From NCBI GenBank assembly GCA_028554755.1, contig JAPTOF010000019.1:3358001-3422000 (forward strand): a DNA stretch of 64,000 nucleotides. Reading direction: 5' to 3'. Positions within the stretch are counted from its first letter, which is position 1; each line of letters starts with the position of its first letter. The stretch is from Cordia subcordata. Its lineage: Eukaryota; Streptophyta; Magnoliopsida; Boraginales; Cordiaceae. The position numbers and the translations under genes were made by a program. Below the pieces are notes generated by a model, which saw nothing but the letters and a program-made list of their open reading frames with translations, made no database searches and was not told where the DNA came from. Of this stretch, positions 23,410 to 37,239 are shown piece after piece.

Positions 23410-24860
23410 CCAATCGAAGGGTGCAGATATGAGTATATAACATTTTGGTATGAGTTTGTATGATGGCACGATGTTGTGATACTTGATATTTTCCTTTCAA
23501 TAGCTATAACATCAATTATGCCGTTCTTGTGCATCTTCTTCGATTATACTTCAAGTCTTGATAGGTGGCACTGCAAAAGTTGGACATTTGCAATTGTTCT
23601 CGAGCAAAATGCGTAGATCAATTACTTTAGAAGACATTTTTTGACATAAAATCGCCAGATGTAATGGTGCCTTGGATATATGTAAATGAAGAATGCCTCG
23701 TCCAGGCACTAATACTTTATAATATTAATTAGGGTAAATTACAGTTATCGTCCTTATCTGATAGTTTTGTGTAAAAGCGGAGGCAAAACCTCTACTACAA
23801 GAACATAAAGCTGGTAATTTATTCTAATGTTGGTTAGTATCATCCCTAATCCAAATTTGCTCTCTCTCCAAATTTGAAACCTCTAAGAAAATTTGGCTAG
23901 ATAATTTAGCCATGGCACTAGGACATTTGAAGCAGGAAAAGTTTATCGGAATGTTTTCATCCGGTTACTAAAAAAGGTTTATCCAAAACCTATAGCGCTC
24001 CATTCTCACCCTAATCTGGAAAAGGGTATTAGGATAAGAGCCAAAATCTTAGGCCATAACACTATAACAGAGCCTACACAGATGATAAATTTCCGCGTAA
24101 TATTAATGTGCAGATTGCTGCTTCTCAACATCTTCTTAATTTTTTTCTTTTTGGGCAAAAAGAATATCATAACTCTCCTTTAATACTTTCTTTTCTTTTC
24201 CTTGGTCAGAAACCTTTAATACTCCAAATAATGAACAAGTCCACTACAATGGCTCCTCACTGCCAGTTCATGTTTATAAATGCGCAATAATTTACATTTA
24301 ATAATCATACTACTGACAGTGCAGCAATTTACTGTCAGTCTTAAATTTTTTGCTTTGGAATATTCATGGCATCTCAACCTAAGCCCCCATATTGTATTCA
24401 TGCTACACAAATTAACCTTTCATTGTAAAATTATAAATTTCGTATTGTAAAATATCTCTTGCTGCAATTAAAGTGGATATCCATGGCATCTCAAGCTAAG
24501 CTCTTATATTATGTACGTTTCGAATTTCGTAACGTAAAATATCTTCTACGTATGCACAACCAAAATTAATTGTCAACAATCAAAATCAGTCTTATCCACC
24601 TACCATAGTGCAGTGCAACAAGACTAACGGTATTACATAATAGCTGAAGCCTTAAAAGAAAATGACATAAAAGAAAGAGAGGAGTAGGTTGGCCTAAAAA
24701 AACAAGTGATAGGCTTTTGTCGTCCTCGTAACTCCCAACACCCAAACACGCACTCTCTGAATCTCTCTGTGTCTTCATAATTTATGTGTGTGTGTTTAAT
24801 GTATATTATTACCTGGTTGTTTTTTTATGTGTTTGTCTCTAAGCTGTTCCTCTGGGACAG
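23410..24860. other. Intergenic between divergent genes, no gene seen
   Basis: This separates the thaumatin-like gene (-) from the AGC kinase (+) and should hold both promoters. A CATGGCATCTCAA block repeats at about 24365 and 24482. No reading frame has coding character. Confidence 0.55.
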
Positions 24861-24863
24861 CGT

Positions 24864-24924
24864 AAAGAGAGAGACGAGAGAGAGATAGAGAGGGAGAGAG
24901 ATGACCCAAACCCCAACCCAGTAG
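24864..24924 (+). promoter_or_regulatory. GA-rich leader and short upstream ORF before the AGC kinase
   Basis: A GAGA-type microsatellite at 24864-24900 is followed by an ATG at 24901 that encodes seven residues and stops at 24924. GA tracts near the start of transcription are common in plant kinase genes. Whether the ATG is in the mRNA is inferred from position, 244 bp before the main ATG. Confidence 0.35.
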
Positions 24925-25167
24925 TCTCATTGGGTCTCTCCCATTTCAAATTTGAACACCCTTTTCAACCCCCTATGCTATGCTCATCAATCCTAGCCCT
25001 ATTATTCTTACTTGGCGCCCGCATCTCTCTCGGGCTGCTTTGACCACCTCGGCGTCACCAAAACCCCATTTGACTATAACCCCATTTTCCCTCCCTAGAC
25101 CTCACTTTAAACCACACCATTCTCTCTCAGGCCTTTTATCAAACACTTCTCTTCTCCGGCCATAGCC

Positions 25168-27160
25168 ATGGAAAAACCAATCAAAAGTGGTGATACAAAT
25201 TCGCTTGAGGTCAGTTTTCAAGACCTTTGTATCAAAGAGAACACCAGTTTTGATGTTAGTGACAGTATTGTTACGGTGACGGATAATAGTATGGACAGCA
25301 AGGTGAGTGATGAAGTGAGGAAAGTAGAGGAATGTGAGGGAAGTGAGAAGAGTAGCCTGAGTTCAACTAGTTATTCTAACAGCATCGATGCAAATGAGGC
25401 TAGTTTTAGAAGCGTATGTCCATCGAAACCTCATAAAGGGAACGATATCCGGTGGGATGCAATACAATATGTGAAGGGTAGAGATGGGGAGTTGGGATTG
25501 GGGCATTTTAGGCTGTTGAAGAAATTGGGGTTTGGCGATATAGGAAGTGTTTACTTGGCCGAGTTGAGGGGGATGGGGTGTTTGTTCGCTATGAAAGTAA
25601 TGGATAAAGGGATGTTAGCAGGGAGGAAGAAGGTAACGAGAGCTCAAACTGAGAGGGAGATTTTGGGGTTGTTGGATCATCCGTTTCTTCCGACCTTGTA
25701 TTCGCATATCGAAACAGAAAAGTTTTCATGTTTGTTAATGGAGTTCTGCAATGGCGGAGATCTGCATTTGCTTAGGCAGCGCCAGCCTGGGAAGCATTTT
25801 TCAGAACAAGCAGCAAGGTTATAGCCCGCCCTTAAAATGTTTTCATTGTTTTAATTTCTGCCACCTGTTTAATTCCACTTGTTGTCGCTGATTTGTGGTT
25901 AATGTTTGGAATAATTGTGCAAATGATAGAGGCTGAAGGTATTTTAATTGTGTGTTGCTCTCTTTTTCATTTGACTTTCATGATTAGTTGCTAATTAATG
26001 CTTGTGATTGGGAAAGTTGAGTGAGATCTGCTGTATAGAACTTAATCTCCAGGTGGAACTTTTGTTTTCAGCTAAGAGCGAATTGATTTTGTCGTAAATT
26101 GCACTTTTTATATTTTTTTACATCGAATTCATCAGCTTTGCTTGTCTAATTTTGCAATGGTAATGCAACACTGTATTACTTTAGTATAGTTGAGTTTTAT
26201 TATTTTGTTATCTTGTGTAATAGTGGTAATATCAATATCTGAATCTGGGCATTAACTTGCATTGTCCCTGAAATTTTAACTACTAGGTTCTATGCTTCAG
26301 AAGTGCTGCTTGCTCTCGAGTACCTGCACATGATGGGAGTGGTGTACAGGGATTTAAAGCCCGAGAATGTGTTGGTCAGGGAAGATGGTCATGTCATGCT
26401 GTCAGATTTTGATCTGTCATTGAGATGCCATGTGAATCCAACACTCGTAAGATCCACTAGCGAACCAGCTTGTGCAATCTCTTCATACTGTATTCAACCT
26501 TCGTGCATTGATCCAGCATGCAAATTACCTGTTTGTGTAGAGCCATCCTGCTTCCAACCTTCTTGCTTTAAGCCTCGTCTTTTTAACTTGAAACCACCAA
26601 AAGCGAAAAATGAACGTGCGGCTTTAAATACTTCAGATACACTTCCGGTGCTGATTGCTGAGCCTACTGCGGCTCGGTCCATGTCATTTGTTGGAACACA
26701 TGAGTATTTAGCCCCAGAAATAATCAGAGGAGATGGACATGGTAGTGCTGTTGATTGGTGGACATTTGGAATTTTCTTGTATGAATTGCTGCATGGTAAG
26801 ACCCCATTTAGAGGAAATGGAAACAGAGAGACATTGTTCAATGTAGTCGGTCAGCCCTTGAAATTTCCCGAGGGTTCAACCATAAGTTTCGCTGCAAAGG
26901 ATTTGATTCGTGGTCTGCTTGTAAAGGACCCTCAAAAGAGATTGGGATACAAGAGAGGCGCAACAGAGATAAAACAGCACCCGTTCTTTGAGAGCATAAA
27001 TTGGGCTCTAATTCGCAGTACTCAACCACCCGAGATTCCTAAACCTGTTGATCTTTCGTTTCTCAATCAAACATTCAAGTCATCCTTGCCTCCGAAAGAG
27101 AAGGGAGCTTCTGATTCAGATACATCATCAGGTCCTTACTTAGACTTTGAATTCTTCTAA
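25168..27160 (+). CDS. D6PKL: AGC VIIIa protein kinase, D6PK-like
   Basis: Two exons, 25168-25817 and 26287-27160, give 507 aa. An acidic, serine-rich N terminus (1-95) precedes the kinase domain: glycine loop GFGDIGSV (121-128), Lys143 in [13 protein letters not shown] with Asp239, and DFD (257-259) replacing DFG, which is typical of plant AGC VIII kinases. The insertion before the activation loop is cysteine-rich with repeated PSC/PxC units (about residues 275-315), as in D6[15 protein letters not shown] marks the activation segment, and the C terminus ends in DFEFF, a PIF-like motif for PDK1-type kinases. D6PKs phosphorylate PIN proteins at the plasma membrane and promote auxin efflux. The single intron position fits the family. 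Which D6PKL it is cannot be decided. Confidence 0.9.
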
Positions 27161-28575
27161 CAATTCAGACTTTAATTAGCATAGTTTTAGTGTTTATTCT
27201 TGGGGCAGCTTGATGTCCACTGAGGACATGTATTTATATCTTCATGAAAATTTTTCCTCTCTTTACAGCACCTTTGTTTCTTTGCCTTAAGCTATTGAAT
27301 CATCCGCGGATTAGTTTTATATATTCTCCCTATTTAGCTTCAATGCAAATAATAGTAAAAGAGAAAAAGTACTGGAATTCTGGAATAATCAGATGAAAAG
27401 TGTTTTCCTTTATGAACACATTTGCTGAAAGAAAGTACAAAAGGATAAAACTTTTGTCGGTAGTTGTTATATTGCTTCTTCTTTTAGCTGTCAAGAGCTT
27501 TCAGACAGAAGATTTTGAAGTTGCTCTTTCCTTGGTCTTGTACTTGATCTCTTTTGAGACATGCTTTTACAGATGGTCCCTGGTCTGGAATCTTGATGCT
27601 CTCAAAAGTATATTTTCTTCTTTTCCAGAAAGCAGAACCTGTAAATGCAAAAAAAAAAAAAAAAAAGGACATTTTGATGGGACAAATCACGGAAAGATTG
27701 AAGGGTAAAGGTTTTCACTTTTATTCTTTTTATATTTTGGCATTTTATTGTAGTGTCATTGTCGTGATATGTCGGATCATATTTGATATTATCGTTATGA
27801 TATTTTAGTATTACATACTTAAAATTGGGTTGGATTTGTGAATGATCATGGATGATAATGACATATTTATAATCTGGGCTTGTGGATAATCATGGATTAT
27901 CAATGAATCTCATACTTGCTAGGAGTCCAGGACCTGATGTGGAACGTTGCCTCCGTTTGCATTCGAACGTTTGGAATACGTTATAGAATTATGTATTCAT
28001 AATGTTCTTGTTATCATATTTGCTGTCATACCCCCTATCAGAACCCCAATTTGGATATTGTATACCTACAATATAGCATGTGCATTGTCTTATGTGAACA
28101 GGACGGGCATTCATAATTTTATACTATACATTTGCAATTTTTATACCACATTTTTACAATCTTTAATTATTTACAGATTTCATAATTTATATTCATAATT
28201 TTAATATTTTATATTCAAAACTTTTAAGTGTTCACAATTTTTATATAATATATTTTAATTATTCCCTACTCTTATACTTTGTGTTAAAATATCTTACATT
28301 ATATATTTACAATTGATAAATGACATATTTACAACCGATCACATTCATTTACACATTTACACGTGAATAAAATGTTGAAATGTTTACAACTTTGAATGGA
28401 ACAGCCACAGCTGTGAATGACATATTTAGAACTTTACTAGTTATGAATGTTATGTTCATAATTAGCAAATTTCAAATTCACAAATCTCAACACTACAAAC
28501 ATTAAAATTTACATCAATTTTTCTTGTCATCTACTTTTCCATCTTTTCAAATTTTTGTTTGAATCTTTACACATT

Positions 28576-28628
<53 letters not shown>

Positions 28629-28694
28629 TTATAGAGACATATATACACACCAATAGATCTGTTGTGCGTGTTATATACAAATCTACTATAGATT

Positions 28695-28739
<45 letters not shown>

Positions 28740-30590
28740 GCACAAAAACATATTTGTTAAGAGGAATAGAGAGAAAAGTTGAGAGAGGAAGAGCAAGTAG
28801 AGCAACCGGAGCAATGACGACTACAATAGCGATTGTAGGAGAGGGGGTGTTGCTCATGCGAAGGAGGGTGTATGATGTAGAGGGTATATGATAAAATTTG
28901 CATCACAACTCCCTCTTCCAAAAGAGGGGAAAAAAAAAAAGAAGAAAAAGGTGGATGAATGAGGATGCATACAAAGAAATCAAAATTAGACTTATGCTAC
29001 TAGTTACAATTGATTATATGAATTTGGTGGTATCTCTCATTCTTGTAAAGGGAGAAAGTGAGCGAGTGAAATTTTTGGAACAGAAGAAAAGGGTGAAAAA
29101 GAGAGTTTGAAGCAGAATATCACTTTTTTTTTTTTTTTGAAGAAAAAGGAATTTTTTATGTATCTTTTCACAGATATTTCAAAATTTTATTACTAAATTG
29201 ACCTCTCAGGACACATAAACACTATTTTCTTCCTGAAATGGATATAACTCTATTTTTGAATCTCTCTAGGGTGCTGCGTTAATTTTTTATTCAACTAATT
29301 GCCATTTCCCCCGGGGGGGGGGGGGGCCTTTGAGGAAAAAGAAGAAGAAGAAGCTCTTTTTCACATCTATTTTGGAATCGCTTTTGTTCCGTGACTTCAA
29401 TGTCAATTTCGTAGGACCACGTCAGAGTCTCTTTGGAAATTGCTTCAGGACACGTCTGCTGTCCTATTCATTAGCGTTTTTCTTTTTCTTTTTAAATTTT
29501 TTTAATCTTTTTGAGGTCAAGTCTTTTCAGCAGTGATAGTAACTAGGAAGGATAACGAAGTATGAACACGTAGATAACAATTACTCCAACGTTATTTTAT
29601 TTTAACACTTGTTTACACTAAGCAAGAAACATAATATATTAACAAAAAAAATCTAGTGGCGGGCCAAACGAAGGTGTTGCATTATTAAAGTTTTCTTCAA
29701 GTCCCCTAATTATGTATGGTGTTTAAAGCTCTTGAATATGGTTGCAGTGGCGGAACTAGAGGAGAGGGGACAAGTAAGGGCATCTACCCTAGTTTAAAAA
29801 AGGAATACAGAGAAATTAGTTTTATTTGCTCAAAAATAAATTTATATTTGTTTTTTGTCCACAATTTAAAGGAAAAATAATAACGAGTATGCATTTTTAT
29901 TATTCATTTTTCATTAAAATTATTAACATTAATTAGTAAAATGTTTCCATTTAGTTAGTTCATTTTTAATTATTCACAATAATAATATTATTTAACTCTT
30001 TACTGAAAATTTAACTGGCAATATTTAAGTTTTGACATCTTTATTAATTACTTTTGTCTTGATAATAATATATTTAATAGTAAAAAGATGTAGTATGTAA
30101 TTTCGTATTAATTAATTATGATTTTGATGGCATATAAGAGAAGATGTCAAGAAAGATGTGTAGATATGTAATATATAATTTTTTTTAGGATCAATTAGTG
30201 AAAATTAATTATTTCTATATGTAAAACTAATATGTCACAACCTCTTACCCGCTAAAATTCTAGCTCAGCCGTTGTATGGTTGGGAAATAAAAAATTAAAG
30301 TAATAAACCAATACGATGAAACCCCAAAGGAAAGACGCATCGCTCATCATTGCTAATGGCATTCGGTCTCTTTAAAGGTTATGTTGTAAGGTTAAACTAT
30401 TTATGGTTCAATAATGATATTAAGTGCGAGCTTCTCGATAGAACGATGATAACTTTATGAAATAGAATTATTATTTTTTTAATCATTTTGCTCAGTATTT
30501 TAGCAATTTTAGCAGTGATTTGAATCAATTGCTCTTGGTTTTAGAATTTTTCTCATGGTGGACGTTTGAATTGAATTCTCTCTACTTATA
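27161..30590. other. Intergenic, AT-rich with microsatellites, no gene seen
   Basis: The first few hundred bases probably contain the kinase 3' UTR. An 18-nt A run is at 27649-27666. From 27950 to 28550 the DNA is made of loose variants of TTCATAATTT and TTACAATTT. A 12-nt G run lies near 29314. No domain is recognised in any frame. Confidence 0.55.
28580..28735. repeat. Two (TA)n microsatellites
   Basis: (AT)n runs at about 28583-28621 and 28698-28733 flank a short unique segment. Each is longer than 30 bp. Frames reading IYIYIY on both strands come from these runs. Confidence 0.9.
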
Positions 30591-30607
30591 ATAGGTTTTT
30601 TTTTTTT

Positions 30608-31572
30608 GTAAAATATACTAGACCCCCCATGGTCTACTATGAGAGCACAATATCCCCTTATGGTATCAAAAGTCTCATAACAAGCCTTTGTGATAAGTAA
30701 AAGTTCTACACGCAACCCTTGCCGTTTAAACTTCCCTAACGATGTTAAAAATTTACAGCAAAAAAACTTTAATAGACTTATTTATTCTTTGTTTTTTGGT
30801 CAAATAAGTGCATATCAATTAACAAAAAAAGAAAAAAAACTCAAACAGCGAAACATGCATAACAAACCCCTCTTACTCAAACGTGAAGGCCTATGAAAAA
30901 ATAAAAATTCCCAAATCAATTTCAGCCCTAACTCTCAAAAATAATTGTGTAAAGCCTTTCTCTTCACCAATGGCTGTCCATGCCATCACTTGTTAGAGTC
31001 ATGAATCCTTCTAAACTAGCCACAATTATCTCACTGTTTGCACACACACAAAACACACTACTCTTCGGATTTAACAGTTTAATTTCATGAAGACGGCAGC
31101 CAAGTTCCTCACCATTCTTTTCATGCTCACCTTGTGTTTCTTTTTGGCAATGCCATAACCTGCATCTTCTGGCCGAACAACTAAATGCCAAGATAATGTT
31201 ATGAACAGAAAAGTAATGTTAGATATATTAATGCATCCTTATTTTTTGACTTCACGTAATTTAACTTTTAAACAGTTTGGATTATGAACCAAAAGGTAAT
31301 CTTATGAATTAGGTGTTTGAGATTTTCTTTTTTGTGTTAATTGTTATATACATGTTTGACAAAAAAAAAAAAATTGAACAAGTGAGTAAGGCTATTAATG
31401 TCTTTTTACTGTAAATTTTTAACACTATTAACAGAGTTTAGATGGTAAGGGGTATGTGTAGAACTTTTACCCACTACAAAGGCTTGATATGATACTTTTG
31501 ACACTATAAGGGAGTGTTGTGCACTTATAGTAGGCCACAAGAGGATCTGGCGTATTTTACCCTTTTTTTTTT
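30608..31572. mobile_element. Long-inverted-repeat DNA element of about 1 kb (Mutator-like)
   Basis: The left end (30608-30790) and right end (about 31390-31572) are inverted copies. Shared blocks are AAGCCTTTGT, AAAAGTTCTACAC and GTTAAAAATTTACAG, and outer ends GTAAAATAT and GTAAAATACGCC. Both sides abut T tracts, so a target duplication cannot be judged. The core (30880-31320) is unique sequence with no recognisable gene. A related end occurs at 61733-61950. Confidence 0.65.
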
Positions 31573-32826
31573 AATGGATTTGAGGTGTAAATAGAGTTGA
31601 AGGGTGTTTCAGAAAAAATAGATTTGTCTTAAGGCTAGATTTGATCATCAATGGCGCGAAAACGCTGAGGAGAAGAAGAGCAGGCAAACACGTTCCCGCT
31701 TGAGCGACTTAACTGTTACCCGAGCAAATGAGGCATTAATTACATTTTTTGTTCAGTTTAATTTTCGCTTGAGCAACTCAATTTTCGTTTTGCGACCAAA
31801 ATAGCGCTAGAAAAGAAGTTCCAACACGAGTGCTGTCATCCAAGGGACATCGTCTTTCTCCTGGGCGAGACCTGCGCAAATGGGCCAAGCCCATGATGAT
31901 TTTGCTGCAACCTTTTACAATAAAAACTAATCTTAGAGTTAGTTTAAGAGATAGCCACCTCCAGAAGCTGCAAAATGCATTTGGAGCCTCAACATCAATA
32001 AGTTTTCTAGATTTTTACATTTTTTTTATTACTTTTGTCATGGAATTCATTTTTTTTAATCTTTTGGGATATTTTCTTATTCTAGCATGATCTAAACGGT
32101 TATTTCTAGAATTATAATGGAACTTTTTCGAATATTTATTTCAATAGCTTTTCTTTATTTATCTCAATTTAATTCTTTGATGAACATACAATCTTATGCT
32201 TAATTTATCATATTGCTTCGTGTACCAATATGCATGATAAGCCTTAGTTGAACTAAGAGATTATGGTGAGATCTAGATTGAATAGCTTGGGGACATATTG
32301 ACTTAAATACTTTAAATTGAGTTTTGCTTTGTATTAAGGCAAGAATGACCTTGTCGCTCTACGTAGTCCGAATGGAGTTTGTATTTGATCAACTTGACTT
32401 AAAAGGATGGCATAGGAATGTAGCTAGAGGGTTGAGGAGGATTAGCTTTGTTTATATTTGGGAGGAAAATCTAAATTATTATAATTGCAGATTAGCACTA
32501 AGTATTAAAGTGAGTAAATACGAGGCCTGCTAGACAATAAATATATTAGTTAAGGGAAATTGAAATCTATGTCTTTTAATTGCTAGAACTCCTCATTATT
32601 GTTTTTGATTTCCTTGTTTATTTAATTTGCAACTTTTTCACTTTTATTTTCATAAGAACTCCATTTTATGTTTTTTGAATTAGATAAAGTGAACAAATTG
32701 CCAATTAACAAATCCAGGAACTAGGTCTTTGTAGGAACGATCTCTTATTCACTTTCTATATTGCTTGCATGCAATTATATGCACTTGCGTATAGTCGCGA
32801 AATTCATCATCAAATGATATTTTGAG
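31573..32826. other. Unclassified repetitive-looking DNA, no gene seen
   Basis: It contains a less AT-rich stretch (31650-31900) with repeated GCTTGAGC and TTTTCG motifs, reminiscent of retrotransposon LTRs, but no partner copy or protein domain is present in the window. Short frames have no known similarity. Confidence 0.4.
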
Positions 32827-33256
32827 AGCGTTTGGGATTACTTATTACCAGGTTATTCCTGTTTATAAGCAAGAAAAAGTTACATGTTTGATAAAATCTA
32901 CTTATAAAAAAAATTAATCGGCCTATAAGCATGCAAGAAAAGCAGCACACCTCTATTTTTTTTTTACCCACTTATATGTCAAGTAGTTTGACAAAAAAAA
33001 AAAAACAAATGGCAACCCTATTATTATAAAAAAGAAAAAGAAAAATAATACTTTCCTACTTTAAGGATGTCTTGTTAGTCATTTTAACAAATACTAGTAT
33101 TTATAAGAATATATTTGCCAAATATGTCAATAACTTATAAGCACACTTTATCCAAGAAATTTTCTACTTATTTCTCATTTATGTATAACCATCAAAAGTT
33201 GCTAATAAGTATTAGTTGCTTATAAGCAACTTAAGAAAAGGAAAGCCAAACACCCT
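32827..33256. mobile_element. MITE-like element with GTTTGG ends
   Basis: The left end GAGCGTTTGGGATTACTTAT is matched by the right end, which reads AGGGTGTTTGGCTTTCC in reverse complement. CTTATAAGC motifs recur inside on both sides. Ends of this type are common in hAT and PIF derived MITEs. A clear target duplication was not found. Confidence 0.5.
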
Positions 33257-34137
33257 GTACAAACACCATTAGAAAATTTAGTGTATTTGTTATCTTTATT
33301 TAATGAAACCCCCTATTTACTACCTACCCTCTACATGATAAATTGTCGTCTTTCGACCTTTTATACTAGCACTTAGAAAAAATAAAAACTACTAAAGTTA
33401 GTAGGTTGAGGTGGGCTTTTCCACCAAAAACTGTGTCTTTAGTGGGGTGCAATTTTTTTGCCCTTATCTAGGTATAAGGGTGGGTAAAGGTAGGGGTTTA
33501 TGAAATCTGCCTCACCTTGCCCTGCCCCCACTTGCCTTGATGTATTTGTATATATAATTTTTAATATAATTTTATTATAAGTATTATATTAATAAATATT
33601 TTTCCAATTTAGTGGTTAAACTCGTTAAGTTCAAATATTTAACAAGCATTTGTAATGTTTTTGTGTATTTATGTGTTATTAATAGGTAGGGGTTTTGACA
33701 AATAAGGGTTTTAATTCGATTTTATCTCATCACTCTAGTTGACTAGTGTCCCATAGGGGTGGGACAGGATTTTTCTTTTTAATTCGATAGGGCGAGATTT
33801 ATTCCAATACTAGATATAGAATAGGAATAGAGGTAAGGTTTTTCTAGTAAGTGTAGGGTAAGGTTTTTCAGTAGGTTTTATTAGAGAAAACATTTTCATC
33901 ATTGGGATACACCAACAATAACAAAATTCACATGCATCCGAGTACACCAATAGTAACAAAGTTCACATGTATCTTATAATATAGAATTTTTGCATTTTTA
34001 GTTAGTATCAGAACAACATAGTTTGGTGTTAATTGATACTTGTTAAATCGAAGTCCTTCTTATTTAGCTTCAGTGTTTATTATTAATTTTTCTCAATCTA
34101 AGAGCTACAATACTATTATTATGTTTATTTTCAAAAC

Positions 34138-35433
34138 TGTTAGCTAAATATTCATTATTGATTTTGATGACGAAAATATATATGCATTATTTGACTAAAT
34201 AGCTTCTTGAGAAAATGAGATGATATCTAGTTGAAGCTTTGAAAGATTGAAGAAAATGTGCAAAAAGCATTATTTGAAGAAAGAGAAGTTGAGAAGGCAT
34301 AAGGAGGAGAAGTGAAGTCATAAGGGGTACCGGATATTGTTTTCCTTCTTGCTCTTTTTGTGAAATGCCTACATATCGTGTGGACTTGACTCAAACTCTT
34401 TTTCTTGTTCAAAGCAAAATTTTCAACTCTTGCACATTTAATATAACATATGCACAAATGTATTTGAATGTACACATAGAAATAAAATGAGTTTTTGGGA
34501 TGTTTCAAATCACAGCATGTGTTTACAAATTATTACAAATTGATTTGGAGTTGTGAAAATTGCACTTAAAATGATTTTTGCAAAACTCTGGCTTTACTTC
34601 ACATGCTGGAGTGGCCGGACCCCGGTTGACCTGACCGGTGGGTTGCGGCCAAAGCAGAAGGTGAAGAAAGCCGACCCTAGCCGGTCGACCGGCTAAGGCG
34701 TCCGGCCTAGTCAGAGAAGGAAAGGGGATAGCCGGACGACCTAACCGGTCGATCGGCTGAACGGATGCTGTAATAAATGCACTAGCCGTTTATTACCGTT
34801 CTGGCTGAAAAATTCATTTATTCTTCACCTACCAAATCCCTAACCCCCAAATTCTCTTTAAATACTCATTCAATACACATTCTAATCAAGAAATTGAAGT
34901 GTGCTAAAGTGTTTATCATCATACAATCTATCTTTGAGCTATTTTTGCAATATATTTGAGCTTTCACGAGCTTATTCATCTTCTTCTTGAAGAAAATTTC
35001 AGATTCAATCTTTTCTTAATTCTTGAGTATATACACACTTTGAGAGCTATAAACTTTGTGAGATTTATTCTTTAGAGCTTGTAAAGTGTGGGGAAATCCT
35101 AAAGAGTGAATCTCTTGGGTTATTTGAAGTTGGGCTTCAAAAAGATTGTAAGAACTTGGTTCATGCTTCACCAAGATTTGAAGAAGCATTTTAGTGGAGA
35201 TTTTTGAAGTCTTAAGGGGAGCATTCTTGGGCGATGGACGTAGGCTTGGCAGAACCACCTTAAATCGTTTGTTTCTCCTCTCTTTATACTTCCATTTTTA
35301 TACTTGCTTATTTTGCTTATATTGTGTTTGATATATTGATTGTTAGAAGTTGTAAATTTTTTGAGAATTTTTTAAAACGAAAATTAGTACTTATATCTTA
35401 ATTGACCCCCCTCTTAAGATATTTGCACCCACA
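34138..35433 (+). repeat. 5' LTR of the Sirevirus-like element
   Basis: It aligns with 42615-43929 throughout, with scattered substitutions and a loss of roughly 20 bp near 34622-34645 where the 3' LTR has an extra palindromic segment. It contains AGCCGGTCGACCGGCT at 34680-34695, and a TTTAAATA box near 34857 probably marks the U3/R promoter. Confidence 0.93.
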
Positions 35434-35435
35434 AT

Positions 35436-35447
35436 TGGTATCAGAGC
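35436..35447 (+). other. Primer-binding site (tRNA-Met type)
   Basis: TGGTATCAGAGC begins two bases after the LTR end. It is complementary to the 3' end of initiator tRNA-Met, the usual primer for plant copia elements. Confidence 0.9.
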
Positions 35448-35493
35448 TAGGGTTCTACATATAGTTTAACAACTAGTAGAATTTTTAGCAAAT

Positions 35494-37173
35494 ATGGAGG
35501 GAATTTCTATTAAACAAGCGCCCCCTTTTGATGGAACTAATTATGCATTTTGGAAATGAGGATGAAAGTGTTTATACAATCACACGATTATACACGATTA
35601 TAAAGCTTGAAAAATCATAGAAAATGGGCCTACCTTACCTACAAAATTAGAGGGTGATAGGAGAATACCCAAACCAAAAAATGAATGGAATGATAAAGAT
35701 ATTAAATTATTTGAATTAAATAAAAAAGCATTACATTATTTATTCAATGCTATGAATGCCACCGAGTTTGCTAGAGTAATGGGATGCACTTCGGCTAAAG
35801 AACTTTAGGACCAACTAGAAGTAACTTATGAAGGAACTAGCCAAGTGAAAGAATCTAAGATTGCTATGCTTGTACATAGATCTGAATTATTCAAGATGCT
35901 TCCAAATGAAAATGTTGAGCAAATGTTTTGTAGATTTGTTGAAATTACAAATGGTTTGAAAGCTCTTGGCAAGGATTATTCTAATGTAGAGAAGGTAAGA
36001 AAAGTGCTAAGGAGCTTGCCATCATCATGGCAACCTAAAGTCACGGCAATAAATGAAGCAAAGGACTTGAATACATTGGAGCTCAATGAGCTCATTGGGT
36101 CACTCATGACTCATGAGCTTGAAATAAAGGATCATGAAGAAGAAGAGAAGAAAGCAAAGAAGTCCATTGCCCTCGTTGCATCAAAATACCCATCAAGTGA
36201 CGATGAGGAAGGTGATGAGGACCCAAAAGATGAAAAAATTGCACTTCTAGCCCAAAATTTCAAAAGATTTACGAAATTTAGAAAGATGAGAAAAAGTGCT
36301 TCTTCAAACAACACAAATTGGAAGAAGAAAGAAAAAGAATGCAAAGAGTTCAAAAAGATAAAAGATGCAAAAGATGAATTAAAGTGCTTTAATTGTAACA
36401 AGCTGGGACATATAAAAGTAAATTGTCCTAAACTTTCAAAGAAAAAGGAAGGTAAGGCGGTCAAGGCCACGTGGGACTTCTCCGAAACCGAAGAAAATGA
36501 AGAAGAGCATCATGAGGTAGCCAACTTTTGCCTCATGACCAATGAGGATGAGGTACTATCTTCACCTTCTTCATCTATTTATTATTCATCTAGTGAAGAA
36601 GAGGAAGAGGAATATAGTTTTGATGAACTAAAAGATGCATTTGCTAAATTACATGATGACTTATCCTTAGCTTTGGCAAAAAACAAGCAAATGCATAAAA
36701 GTTTGAAACTTGTTCTTAATGAAAAAGAAATTTTGGAAAAGAAAAATGCTTCTCTTATTGAAAAAATAGACATCTTAGAAAAGGAAAATGATTCATATGC
36801 CGAAGATTTTGTAAAGATTGAAAAAGAGGTTAAAGATTTAAAAAAGAAAAATATGGATTTGAATGGAATTGTTCAAAAGCTTACAAATGGGAAAGAAATT
36901 TTTGAAAAGCTTCTTGAAAGTCAAAAAATGTCTTTTGATAAGAGTGGTATTGGATACAAACCTAGTATTAATCAAAAGTGTTTCAAAACCTATTTTGTCA
37001 AGGCTTCTACCTCTCCATCCTCCTCTTCACCAAAGTCAAATGTTATTTGTACCTATTGTGAAAAGAAAGGTCATGTATCTACTCATTGTTATTACAAGAA
37101 AATTCGTGATAAAGGATCACATGTTCTGTATTGGCAAAGACCTAAATGGGTGATCAAAAACAAAAAAAATTAA
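35494..37173 (+). pseudogene. gag polyprotein, broken
   Basis: The gag frame starts at 35494 but meets a TGA at 35557-35559, where a single base seems lost in an A run. A second stop, TAG at 35806-35808, sits where the family has Trp. After that the frame 35845-37173 is open. It contains the LTR_gag region, a lysine-rich segment, a CCHC zinc knuckle (CFNCNKLGHIKVNC), a coiled-coil stretch rich in Glu and Lys (about 36640-36930) and a second zinc-knuckle-like motif (CTYCEKKGHVSTHC). It would form the particle shell and bind the RNA. No repaired version is offered. Confidence 0.85.
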
Positions 37174-37239
37174 ACTAACGCCAAGGACCCAAGGTATTGG
37201 GGACCCCAAAATAAAGAATTGCATTTGAATTTCATGTGT

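Noticed and set aside
28559..28891. Frames reading IYIYIY on both strands
   Set aside because: Produced by the (TA)n microsatellites.
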